From Planctomycetota bacterium (GTDB taxonomy: Bacteria > Planctomycetota > UBA1135 > GCA-002748355), in contig DROQ01000067.1 of NCBI GenBank assembly GCA_011321845.1, positions 1-56,083 of the forward strand: a stretch of 56,083 nucleotides of DNA, given 5' to 3'. A model generated the notes under the pieces. The model saw nothing but the letters and a program-made list of their open reading frames with translations, ran no database searches and had not been told where the DNA came from. A program made the translations under genes and the position numbers. Shown one piece after another: positions 39,129 through 47,586 of this stretch (the first letter of the stretch is position 1; every line of letters begins with the position of its first letter).

Positions 39129-41996
39129 CTACTCCCTCCGAATCAACTCGAAATCGTCGAACATGCCTTCGATCTTGGAGCCTGCAGGGCCCTGCACATA
39201 AAGATCGAAGAAAAGGGGGCGACCCCGCGCGGCCCGGAGGCGGGGCAGGGGTTTCCGGAGAACCACTCTCCCATCCAGGCTCAGGACGAGTTCGGGATTG
39301 GCGCTCGGGTTGCCGAGGGGCATCCGAAGCGCCACCCCCACCTCGACCAGTTTGCCGTCCGCCTTGGGTCCCAGCTCGGGAGGAAGGTCCTCGGGAAGAA
39401 GCTCATAGAGCCCCTTCTTCCTGGTTCCTCGGCCATCCCGAAGCCGCGCCCAGGGCCCTCCCCGGTGGTAGCCCAGGATGGCCTCGAAGCCCTGCCCCAC
39501 CTTGCGCCCTCCCTCGCTGGGGTCCTCGTCCGTCACGCGCAGGGCGAGGGTCTTGACTCCCGAACCGGGGGGGACGCCGAGCTTGACCTTGACCTCGACG
39601 AAGTTCTGGATGTCCTCGAGGGTCAGACGCTGGAAAGCGGGCAGGTCCCCCTTGGACCGCCCACGCACCTGCAGCCTCCCATCCTTGACACTCCAGGAGA
39701 GTTTGGGTTGGCCGCGGGCCTTCTTGACCCAATGCCTGGCGAGGCCTTCGTGGGAGAACGGATCCTGGAAACGCCGCTTGCTCCGGTGGTCCTGGATCAG
39801 GAGGAGAGCCCGGTCCACATACTGACGATAAGGGTCGGTCAGGTCCCGGAGCACCTGTTGCAGATCCCGGAGCTGGCCGAGGGCCTCGTCGGTGTATCCT
39901 TGGCGGTAGCGAATCAGGGCGAGGAAGATCTGGGCGTGAGGACCGGTCTTGCCCCGCCACTTGCCCGAAAGGAGGAAGGCTCGCCTTGCCGCCTCGTTCT
40001 CCCCCAGGGCGTAGCTGACGCAGCCCAGGAGGTCCTGGTAGACCCACCTCCGGAGCCCCCGCGTGGCGGCCTCCTGGATCCCGGCGTCTCCCCCCTTGAC
40101 CGGGGTTCCCTGGGCGCTGAGTTCGCAGGCCTTGGAAATGAAACGCTTGGCCCGTTGCAATCCCTGGTAGCCCCCCTCGGGACTCTCCATGGCCTTGTGG
40201 TAGAGGATCATGGCCATCTCCGCCATCACCGGAGCCCGCACCTGCATGCGGGAGAGGGCCTGGTCCAGGAAGGATTCGGCCTCCTCCAGGCTTCCGTTCT
40301 TGCGGGCCTCCCTCCCACTGAGGTAGAGGACCCACTCCTGTTCGGGGTCCTGGATCAGGGCCTGGCGGCAGAGATCCAAGGCCTCCACCGCTTTGCCTGC
40401 CAGGTCCAGGGCGAAGGCGTCGAGCGCCAAGGCGACCGGACGGAGGAGGGGATCGCGGCCCGCCACCTGCTCCTTCATGCTGCCGGCCACATAGCCGCTG
40501 ACACCCTCCGCGTTCCCGTGGAGGCGGGCAAGGGCCAGCCCGAGAACCGGATCCACCGACAGAGGCAGAAGGGTCGCGGCCTCGCGGAAAGCGGCAGCCG
40601 CCCCCTCGTGGTCCTTTTTGGCCAGGGCCAGGACTCCCGTCAAATGGGCGAGACGTCCCTTGGCAAGGGGGATCTCCTTGGCGGACTCCAGTGCTTTCTC
40701 CGCCCCCTTCCAATCCAGGACCGCGAGGAAGGCCCGGGTCAGGACCCTTCGGATGCGGGAGACCAGACGAGGTTCCATGGACGCCACCTCCCGGCGCGCG
40801 GCCTCCTTGGCCGAGGCGAGGGCTTCGCTCCCACGGCCCTGCCTCAACAGGAATTCCGCGAGGGTCAGGTGGTTGCGAGCATCCGTAAACCCGTCCTGGA
40901 TCGCCCTTCGGAAGAAGGCCTCGGCCTGGCTGCTCAACCCAAAGGTTTCCGCCACCTTGCCCCGATAGCGAAACACAAAGGGTGCCTTGGCAAAGGCCGT
41001 TTTGGCCAGGTCCTCGTCCAGGAAGGCGAGCAGGTCTTCCATCCTCCCGCTCTCGAAGAGGACCCGGGCGGTCACCTCATATCCCCTCGGATCCTTGGGG
41101 GCGTCCCGCATGAGAACCCGCGCCTGGGTCTCGGCCTCGGCCAAGGCCTCCGGAGCGCCCTCGAAGTCGTAGAGGAGACGCAGGATGAAGTGGTAACGGT
41201 CCACCACCCCAACGACCCCTGCAGGGATGCGCCGCTTCTCCAACTCGATCCGGTTGCGGAGTGTGTTGGCGAAGACCAGGGCCTGGACCTGCTCGGGGGG
41301 GACGGGCTGGGCCGCACCGAACTTGGGCTTGCCCTTGACCGGATCGAATTCCTGGAAGAGGACCGGACGCCGGAAGGGGCCGTTCAACCGGAGAGTCTCC
41401 TGGGAATCGGGAGAGCCCAGGCCCCAGCGCTGGGGGCCCAGGATCTTGCCCCAGGAGGGCTTGCGCTCATCCTTGCGGTAGAGCTGGTCATACTGGAGCG
41501 CCCAGGCGAGGCTCGGGTCCTCCTCCTGGGTTCCACCTCCTTGTTGTTGGCCTGCGCCTCCTTCCTGGCCGGTCCCCTGCTCGGCAGGTTTCTTCCCATC
41601 AGGAGGAGTCTGCCTGGCCTCTCCCTGCAGCAATGGCTTGGGAAGCTGGGAGGGGACCAGGGCCCAAGCGTAAGCGTGAGAAGGATCCGGGCTCCCCAAA
41701 AAGGAGGGAATGGCCACCGGGAGTTCTGCCTCCGGGAAAGGGGGAAGGTCCAAGCGCAGAGGAGGCAGGGGAACGGTCTCGGAGGGTGGGAGAAAGAGAT
41801 CCCTCTCTTTTCCCGTCCAGACTCTCTCCTTTGCGTCCACAAGGGCGGAGCCTGGCAGGCCCGGCGCGTGATAGGTCTGCTTGCGCAACCTGAGCCTCGA
41901 CCCGGGTCTGCGCTCCTGCCCGGGGAGGAGGAGCCAGACCACCAACACGAGCGCGAGGAGGAAGAGGACGCGCTCCTTGTTCAAGAGATCTTTCAT
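39129..41996 (-). CDS. Membrane-anchored TPR protein with C-terminal sandwich domain
   Basis: A 955-residue protein in the pseudopilin operon. It starts with a signal anchor (RVLFLLALVLVVWLLLPG, about 9-26), then a Pro/Gln-rich region (about 50-160), followed by a long array of TPR-like helix pairs, for example AFFRRAIQDGFTDARNHLTL, LAHLTGVLALAKKDHEGAAA and ALDLCRQALIQDPEQEWVLY. The last 200 residues are beta-rich (WSVKDGRLQVRGRSKG, VEVGVALRMPLG, ELVLSLDGRVVL, GMFDDFELIRRE) and look like a LamG/jelly-roll fold. Start and GspM-like stop overlap by ATGA. TPR proteins can act as pilotins or assembly scaffolds of secretion systems, so such a role here is plausible. The family is not known to me. 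Confidence 0.72.
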   Translation of the reverse strand: MKDLLNKERVLFLLALVLVVWLLLPGQERRPGSRLRLRKQTYHAPGLPGSALVDAKERVWTGKERDLFLPPSETVPLPPLRLDLPPFPEAELPVAIPSFLGSPDPSHAYAWALVPSQLPKPLLQGEARQTPPDGKKPAEQGTGQEGGAGQQQGGGTQEEDPSLAWALQYDQLYRKDERKPSWGKILGPQRWGLGSPDSQETLRLNGPFRRPVLFQEFDPVKGKPKFGAAQPVPPEQVQALVFANTLRNRIELEKRRIPAGVVGVVDRYHFILRLLYDFEGAPEALAEAETQARVLMRDAPKDPRGYEVTARVLFESGRMEDLLAFLDEDLAKTAFAKAPFVFRYRGKVAETFGLSSQAEAFFRRAIQDGFTDARNHLTLAEFLLRQGRGSEALASAKEAARREVASMEPRLVSRIRRVLTRAFLAVLDWKGAEKALESAKEIPLAKGRLAHLTGVLALAKKDHEGAAAAFREAATLLPLSVDPVLGLALARLHGNAEGVSGYVAGSMKEQVAGRDPLLRPVALALDAFALDLAGKAVEALDLCRQALIQDPEQEWVLYLSGREARKNGSLEEAESFLDQALSRMQVRAPVMAEMAMILYHKAMESPEGGYQGLQRAKRFISKACELSAQGTPVKGGDAGIQEAATRGLRRWVYQDLLGCVSYALGENEAARRAFLLSGKWRGKTGPHAQIFLALIRYRQGYTDEALGQLRDLQQVLRDLTDPYRQYVDRALLLIQDHRSKRRFQDPFSHEGLARHWVKKARGQPKLSWSVKDGRLQVRGRSKGDLPAFQRLTLEDIQNFVEVKVKLGVPPGSGVKTLALRVTDEDPSEGGRKVGQGFEAILGYHRGGPWARLRDGRGTRKKGLYELLPEDLPPELGPKADGKLVEVGVALRMPLGNPSANPELVLSLDGRVVLRKPLPRLRAARGRPLFFDLYVQGPAGSKIEGMFDDFELIRRE

Positions 41997-42820
41997 GATT
42001 TCCCCCCCTGCAGGATGACAAAGTTGCACTCGACCGCGAGCGGATCCCCAGGGTCCTGGCCCACTTCTTCGATCTTGATTCCCTTGAGGAGGAGGGGGCG
42101 CCGCTCGGCTCCCCCCGGGGCCTTTCCACCGAGGAGGGACTCGACGAAGCCTTCGGTGGTCAGGGAGTCCGCCCGGAACCGCAGGAGGACCTCCACCCGC
42201 GGGAGCAGCTCGGGGATCTGTTTTTTGCGGACGCTTCGTCCGGCGTAACCCTTCTTGATCGGACGGATCTTGAGGCTCTCGACACTCGCGAGGCCCGACT
42301 GGTTCGCGAAGCGCTCGGTAATGATCCGCGAAGACTCCAGGAGACGGTCCAGGGCGTCCTCCACCAGGTCGAGGCCGTAGAGGACCTCCTGAATCTCGTC
42401 CCGGTCAAAGGGAGTTTTGGAGGGAAGACCCAGGTTCCTCGCGAGAAAATCCACATTCTCCGCGTCCATCTCCTCCTTGACCCGCTTTCGGGCCGCCGAA
42501 GTCTGGTTGAGATAATGCAAGGAGGCGTCCCCCTTGCCCTCCAGCCGGTACTCGGGGCGGGCCTGGAAGAAGAGAGCCTTGGCGCGACGATCGATGCGCT
42601 CCCTCAGGGTCTTGGCTTCTTCCTGGGCCTTGCGGTAGGCGGCCCGGTCGTAGAGGGGCTGCTTTCTCGTCTTGGCGTGGGCCGAGAGAATGGTCTTGCG
42701 GGAGCGCTCGATGCTGAAGGTCGAGGAGATGAAGCTCCGTCCGATCAAGAAGAAGAGCAGGCCCGCGAAGGCGCCCAGGATCCAGACCTTGTGTTCTTGC
42801 CAGAGTTCGTTGAGATCCAT
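41993..42820 (-). CDS. GspM/PilO-like inner-membrane protein
   Basis: A 275-residue bitopic membrane protein: short cytoplasmic N-terminus, one TM (VWILGAFAGLLFFLIGRSFI), a coiled coil (KAQEEAKTLRERIDRRAKAL) and a periplasmic ferredoxin-like domain ending EVGQDPGDPLAVECNFVILQ. This is the layout of GspM and PilO, which pair with GspL or PilN in the inner-membrane assembly platform. Position directly after the GspL-like gene supports it. Sequence conservation in these families is low, so the call rests on topology and order. Eight bases separate it from the upstream gene, and the TPR gene starts at its stop. Confidence 0.7.
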   Translation of the reverse strand: MDLNELWQEHKVWILGAFAGLLFFLIGRSFISSTFSIERSRKTILSAHAKTRKQPLYDRAAYRKAQEEAKTLRERIDRRAKALFFQARPEYRLEGKGDASLHYLNQTSAARKRVKEEMDAENVDFLARNLGLPSKTPFDRDEIQEVLYGLDLVEDALDRLLESSRIITERFANQSGLASVESLKIRPIKKGYAGRSVRKKQIPELLPRVEVLLRFRADSLTTEGFVESLLGGKAPGGAERRPLLLKGIKIEEVGQDPGDPLAVECNFVILQGGKS

Positions 42821-42828
42821 GCCGCCCC

Positions 42829-44493
42829 CTATTTCCCAGCCCGTTGATTCTCGTCCGTTCCCTCCCCGGAAGATCCCGCGGCGGGTTTTACAAATAGATA
42901 GTCGCTCTGAAGCGTGAAACGGAAGGGTTTGCCCTGGGTGACGGTGTCCCGCAGGAAGGGGACCTCCGCGTCCATGGCCCGTTTGAATTCGGCGTAGACG
43001 GTCTCGAGGGGTCGGCCGGAGATGGGCTTGCCCCGCCCGTCGGTTCGGATCAAGTTGCGTTTGGGAACCCGGCGGCGCCCCGTCCCTTTGGAGGTGGCAA
43101 GCCAATCCGCAGCGGCGTACTCGCTTCGGATCGTCCGGAGCCAAAGATCCAGGGGGAGGTGGGCGCGAAGAGAGCGGAGGTCCCGCACGGCTCCGTGCAG
43201 GGGAACGAGGAGGGCTTCCATCGCCTCGAGCTTTTCGCGCGCCTTGTTGTTGTTTTGGATCAGTTCGCTCGTCTTCTGGTGAAGGGAGAGGGCGACCTTG
43301 GCCCTGCCTCCGAGCTTGCGAGCGAGGCTCTGGTAGGTCAGGCTCCTCTCCTTGGCGCGCAGGAAGAAGAACCCCAGAGAAGCCAGAAGAAGGACGGCGG
43401 CCGCGATGTTCCAGACGGTCCTCTCCATGAAGCGGCGCTTCCTTCGCACCGACTCGGGGAGGATCTCGATGGAATACAGTTCATCGAAGCACGGGGTCAT
43501 GGAGAGCCCGAGGGCGATCACGCTCATGGGACCCGCGGCCTCGAGAGCCTGGGCGTCTTCGGGAGGGCAGGCGCTGAGATCGATTTCGGAGACGGGATTC
43601 CAGATCCGGACCGGCGCGCCCATGCTCCGCTCGAGGAAACGGTCCATCCCTCTGACCTTGGCCCCGGGGCCACAGAGCAGGACCTCGCTGATCTTGATCT
43701 CGCGGTTTCCCGTCTGGCTCTGGCAGAAGGCCACCGTCGAGCGCATTCCGGCCTGGAATTGGCCGACCACCCCTTGGACCGAATGGGCCACCTTCTCCTC
43801 CTGGGAGGAGCCGAACTTGCCCATCTGCGCGGGATCCAGGGAGAGCAGCTCGGCGCGAATCCTCCGCGCCCTTTCCTCGCGAACATTGAAGGCGCTGCCG
43901 ATGGCGTCATCGAGGACCTTGAGACCTCCGCTGACATTGCGGGCGAAGAGGAGGGTCGTCCCCTGGACCAGGGCAAGGTCCAGCGAAGTCTCCCCGATCC
44001 AGGCCAAAAAGCGCACGGCATCCTCGTCCACAGGACCCGCCATGAGGAAGGCGTTGTAGAGCGCGACCGCGTTGGGTGTGAAGGCGATGGCCTCACCGCG
44101 CCAGGAGCGCACCCTGTCCACCACCTCGTTCAGCGAATCCGTCTTGGCCAGGGCCAGGAGGATGGTGTCCTCCCCCGAGCCGGGCTCGGAACCGGGCAGG
44201 AGGTTGTAGTCGCTGGAGAGGGGGTTCTTGGCCTGGGTGGCGATCTCCTGGACTTCGAAGTCGATCAGACGATGGAGCTGCCAGTCGGGAACCTGGGGGA
44301 CCTTGGTGTACTTGAGGGTCAGGTCTCGTCCGGTGAGCCCCACATAGGCCTTGCCCACGGGCACGCTCGGCTGCCCCTGATCCAGGGGGAACTCCTCGTA
44401 GTGGAGGACCTGGAAGGCCATGCCCTTTTTGCGGCCCGTCAATAGCCTCCCGACGCGACCCGAGAGATCCAAACCTGTTCCTTTGCTCGCCAC
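42829..44493 (-). CDS. GspL-like protein (PilM-type actin fold fused to PilN-type part)
   Basis: A 554-residue protein with a cytoplasmic actin-like half and a membrane-periplasmic half. Residues 1-350 resemble PilM: VPDWQLHRLIDFEVQEIATQ, FLAWIGETSLDLALVQGTTL, EVLLCGPGAKVRGMDRFLER and SVIALGLSMTPC. A TM segment (VWNIAAAVLLLASLGFFFLR) and a coiled coil with a periplasmic domain follow, as in PilN. GspL of type II systems has this fused form, recruiting the ATPase GspE and contacting GspM. The gene follows the FHA gene by nine bases. gspE itself is not in the window. Confidence 0.8.
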   Translation of the reverse strand: MASKGTGLDLSGRVGRLLTGRKKGMAFQVLHYEEFPLDQGQPSVPVGKAYVGLTGRDLTLKYTKVPQVPDWQLHRLIDFEVQEIATQAKNPLSSDYNLLPGSEPGSGEDTILLALAKTDSLNEVVDRVRSWRGEAIAFTPNAVALYNAFLMAGPVDEDAVRFLAWIGETSLDLALVQGTTLLFARNVSGGLKVLDDAIGSAFNVREERARRIRAELLSLDPAQMGKFGSSQEEKVAHSVQGVVGQFQAGMRSTVAFCQSQTGNREIKISEVLLCGPGAKVRGMDRFLERSMGAPVRIWNPVSEIDLSACPPEDAQALEAAGPMSVIALGLSMTPCFDELYSIEILPESVRRKRRFMERTVWNIAAAVLLLASLGFFFLRAKERSLTYQSLARKLGGRAKVALSLHQKTSELIQNNNKAREKLEAMEALLVPLHGAVRDLRSLRAHLPLDLWLRTIRSEYAAADWLATSKGTGRRRVPKRNLIRTDGRGKPISGRPLETVYAEFKRAMDAEVPFLRDTVTQGKPFRFTLQSDYLFVKPAAGSSGEGTDENQRAGK

Positions 44494-44502
44494 GACGACC
44501 CC

Positions 44503-46662
44503 CTACTTTCCTTGTTTCCCTGAACCTTTGGAGCGCTGCTTCAAGAGTTTCTCGATCGCCTCTTTGCGTGTTTTGGACGCCTCGGTCCCCCCGTAGCTGG
44601 TCTCGAGAATCTCCCCGAGGAAGGCCGCGAGCCGCGGGCTCCCCGAGGCGACGAGGGCGTCGAAAACCTCTCCCAAATCCTTGGCCGTCGCCTCGGAGCG
44701 GGTGGCCAGGATGCTGTCCCTGGCTTTTTTCGTTTTCTCCTTCAGCTCGGCGAAACGCGCCTCCAGCTCCGTCCCCTGGAACAGAGCCCTCTCTCGATCG
44801 ATCCTCGCAAGCAGCTCCTGGAAGAGCCCCAGATAGCCGAGGAAGCGCGCGTCCTCAAAGGACTCCGAGAGCCGGTCCAGGACGGCCTTGCCCCGGTTCA
44901 GGAGACGGGCGCGCCGCTCACCCGCGCTGCGGACCGCGGATCCATAGAAGGGGACCTCCCGCAACACCCTCCGGTAGGCCTGGAGGGCTTTGCCGAACTC
45001 CTCGGCCTCCTCGGCCGCCTCGCCTTCGCGCAGGTATTTGCGCGCAAGGCGAATCTGCTCCTCGAAGTCGAAGAGGAAGGTCAGAGTGGAAGGAGCATCC
45101 AGAACCAGTTCCACGCCTCCGGGGACGGCTTGGGCCGACAGAGCCCCTCCCCTCTTGGGTCGCAGGAGCATCCGGGAACTCTCCTCTCCGATCGCCAACG
45201 CGCGGAACCCCTTCACCTGGGTCCCCGGGCCGAAACGATCGAAGCCCAGGGCCTCGCCCTTCTCGTTTTTGGGGTTGAGTAAAAAGGTCCCTCCCTCGAG
45301 AGCCTCCTGGGGGATCAAGAGGCGGAGCCTCCCCTCGCCCACCAGATCGAACACGACTCCTCCCTCCGTCCTCTTGAGGCTGATCCCTGAAAAGAACTCC
45401 CCGAGGGGCAATCCCAGGGCGGAGGCCAGGGCCCGCATGCCCGGAGTCGCGCCGGAAGCGGGGGGAAGGGATTCGGCGCTGCGCAAAAGAACCCTTTGCC
45501 CCACCCGAACCATGAGGGTGGAGCGGGCTTCATCGGGGACCACCACCGTTCTCCCGGCGAACTGCTGCACAAGGGCAACTCCCTGCTCCCGGGGAACGAG
45601 GGCCATGTCGTCGAAATCCGCCCAAGCTTCACCCGAACCTTCGGGAAGGGCCACAAGGGCGATGGCCACCCGTGTCGCCCCGAAGGGGACCTCGGACTGG
45701 AGCTTCAGCTCCTTGTAGCCCGCGCCCGGGATCACCTGGAGAGGCTTACCCATCACCCAGTCGGGGCGTTCCCGAAACAGGCTGTCGTCGCTGTTCTCCT
45801 CGCTCCCTTCGGAGGTCTCTTCGTTCCGCTCGGGGCCGGCGGCCTCCCGAAAGAAGAGGAGGCGGAGGCCCACCTTGAGTTCCCCGTGGGTCTGCACGAA
45901 GGCCCGGGCCTCGTAGGCCTGGGCCTGGCCGATGGGAAGGGGCCGGGCCAGGATGGCAGCGGCGAAGAGGGCGGCTCCCCCCTCCTCGCTGTCCACCCCT
46001 CTCCTCGAGGCGAAGGAGACATGGAGGGCTTCCTGGCCACTGTGCGCGCTTCCCCCGATCCCCAGGTCCGCCCCTCCCTGGAGGCGGGCCCAGGCTCCCT
46101 CGGCCCCCGCCCCCTCGAGAGTGGCGGCCCCGGCACCCAGAAGGTCGCCTTCGAGGCGGACCACCTTGTGGACCTTGCGTTTTTGTTTCCGGGTCCCGCC
46201 CTGCCCCAGGAAGTACCAGGCAGCCGCTCCCCCGACCAGGACCAACAGGAGGAGGACGAGGACCAGGGAGCCTTTTTTCTTGGCGCTCTTTTCGAGCATG
46301 CCCTTGCCGATCTCGAGGCCCATGTCCTCGTCGCTGGGGACCCCCAGGGCCTTGTCCACGAGCTGGATCCGGGTCGCGCCGATCTGGAAGATGTCTCCAT
46401 GGTCGATGGGGACTTCTTTGACCTTGCGCCCGTCGATGAAGGTCCCGTTGGTCGAATCCAGATCCCGGAGGATCCAGTGCCCCTGGTCGAATTCGAGCTG
46501 GGCGTGGACACCGGAGACCTTGGGGTCGTTCAGGAGGGGAAGATCCGCCTCGCTCTTGCGACCGAAGCGAAAGGGCCGGTCGAGGGGAAGGGGCACCTCC
46601 CGCCCCGAGGCCCCCTCATCCAAGACGAGGAGGACAAAATTCCGTCGGGCTTCATCCGTCAT
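44503..46662 (-). CDS. FHA-domain transmembrane protein, first gene of pseudopilin operon
   Basis: A 719-residue protein. An FHA domain fills residues about 20-105: FRFGRKSEADLPLLNDPKVS, GVHAQLEF and LRDLDSTNGTFIDGRKV contain the phosphothreonine-binding Arg, Ser and Asn positions. A TM helix follows (SLVLVLLLLVLVGGAAAWYF, about 138-157). The periplasmic part first looks like a carbohydrate-binding-type sandwich (GAWARLQGGADLGIGGSAHS, then WADFDDMALVPRE), and its end is helical and TPR-like (YLREGEAAEEAEEFGKALQA). It is the promoter-proximal gene of the long operon. An FHA protein here suggests control by Ser/Thr phosphorylation of the secretion or pilus assembly; no kinase is in view. The ATG at 46662 was preferred to a TTG at 46680. 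Confidence 0.8.
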   Translation of the reverse strand: MTDEARRNFVLLVLDEGASGREVPLPLDRPFRFGRKSEADLPLLNDPKVSGVHAQLEFDQGHWILRDLDSTNGTFIDGRKVKEVPIDHGDIFQIGATRIQLVDKALGVPSDEDMGLEIGKGMLEKSAKKKGSLVLVLLLLVLVGGAAAWYFLGQGGTRKQKRKVHKVVRLEGDLLGAGAATLEGAGAEGAWARLQGGADLGIGGSAHSGQEALHVSFASRRGVDSEEGGAALFAAAILARPLPIGQAQAYEARAFVQTHGELKVGLRLLFFREAAGPERNEETSEGSEENSDDSLFRERPDWVMGKPLQVIPGAGYKELKLQSEVPFGATRVAIALVALPEGSGEAWADFDDMALVPREQGVALVQQFAGRTVVVPDEARSTLMVRVGQRVLLRSAESLPPASGATPGMRALASALGLPLGEFFSGISLKRTEGGVVFDLVGEGRLRLLIPQEALEGGTFLLNPKNEKGEALGFDRFGPGTQVKGFRALAIGEESSRMLLRPKRGGALSAQAVPGGVELVLDAPSTLTFLFDFEEQIRLARKYLREGEAAEEAEEFGKALQAYRRVLREVPFYGSAVRSAGERRARLLNRGKAVLDRLSESFEDARFLGYLGLFQELLARIDRERALFQGTELEARFAELKEKTKKARDSILATRSEATAKDLGEVFDALVASGSPRLAAFLGEILETSYGGTEASKTRKEAIEKLLKQRSKGSGKQGK

Positions 46663-46751
46663 ACACGCAACCTGTTCCAAGGTAAGGGGATCGACGGGGC
46701 CGCCCGGGGCAGGAGCGGATCCATGGCAGGGGGCCGGGAATGCCGAACCTC

Positions 46752-46795
46752 AAGACTAAAGGACGTCTTACTTTGGCGCAAATCCCTTGGGATTT
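46752..46795. promoter_or_regulatory. Two dyads in the divergent region between FHA gene and rsmE
   Basis: AAGAC/GTCTT (46752-46769) and a seven-base palindrome AAATCCC-TT-GGGATTT (46780-46795) lie in the 201-base divergent gap. They could be operator sites for either transcript. I find no good -35/-10 pair here, so the promoter of the long operon is not identified. Confidence 0.35.
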
Positions 46796-46863
46796 CGACC
46801 TTGTTCTGTCGGGCTGGGAAAAAAACGAGAGCGGATCCGAACCCCCGATGTATTTTCTCCTCC

Positions 46864-47586
46864 TTGGCTGATCGTTACTACCTTCCTGAACTCCCCGAAC
46901 CAGGGCAAGAAGTCCTGCTTCCCCAGGACCTGGGTCGACATCTGCGGACGGTGCTTCGGCTGCGCCGGGGAGACCGGCTCCAGCTCTTCGATGGCAAGGG
47001 CGAGGAAGCCCAGGCCGAGATCCAAGAAGCCGGACGGGGGGGAGTGCGTGTCCGCGTCCTGGCCAAGAGCAAGGGAGGCGAGGCCCCCTGGCGGGAGCTG
47101 GAGCTGGCCTTCGCCGTCCCCAAGGGCTCTCGGCTCGAAACCCTCCTCGCCCAGGCGACCCAACTCGGCGTCCGGCGTTTGCAACCCCTGCTCTTCGAGC
47201 GCAGCCCCAAATCGGCCCGGCTCCGGAGCATCCCCCCCCGTTGGGAACGCATCCTCCAGGCCGCCGCCGGCCAATGCCGTCTCGACCGCCTCCCCCTTGT
47301 CCTGCCCCCCCTCCCCCTTCGCGACTGGCTTCAAGCCCCCCTCCCCCCCCAAGCCTACATCGCCCTCCCTCCCGCAAGGGGGACACCCATTCTCGGGCCC
47401 GAGCCGAGCCGGTCGGGGGCGGCCCTCCTCGTGGGCCCAGAAGGTGGCTTCAGCCCGGAGGAGGTCGAAGAAGCACGGGAAGGAGGCCTGGTCCCCCTTT
47501 GCCTCGCCCCCACGGTGCTGCGGATCGAGACGGCCGCCACCGTCGGCCTCGCCCTCCTCCTGGCAGCCGGAAGGAGGGAGGAATGA
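46864..47586 (+). CDS. rsmE: 16S rRNA (uracil1498-N3)-methyltransferase
   Basis: RsmE is the SPOUT-class methyltransferase that makes m3U1498 in 16S rRNA. The product, about 240 residues, has the PUA-like N-terminus (RYYLPELPEPGQEVLLPQDL, then HLRTVLRLRRGDRLQLFDG) and the SPOUT knot: KGSRLETLLAQATQLGVRRL, ALLVGPEGGFSPEEVEEARE and LAPTVLRIETAATVGLALLL. No ATG fits the reading frame near the domain edge, so I place the start at the TTG at 46864; it has no clear Shine-Dalgarno sequence, which makes the start uncertain. The stop overlaps the first permease start (ATGATG). Confidence 0.92.
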   Translation: MADRYYLPELPEPGQEVLLPQDLGRHLRTVLRLRRGDRLQLFDGKGEEAQAEIQEAGRGGVRVRVLAKSKGGEAPWRELELAFAVPKGSRLETLLAQATQLGVRRLQPLLFERSPKSARLRSIPPRWERILQAAAGQCRLDRLPLVLPPLPLRDWLQAPLPPQAYIALPPARGTPILGPEPSRSGAALLVGPEGGFSPEEVEEAREGGLVPLCLAPTVLRIETAATVGLALLLAAGRREE

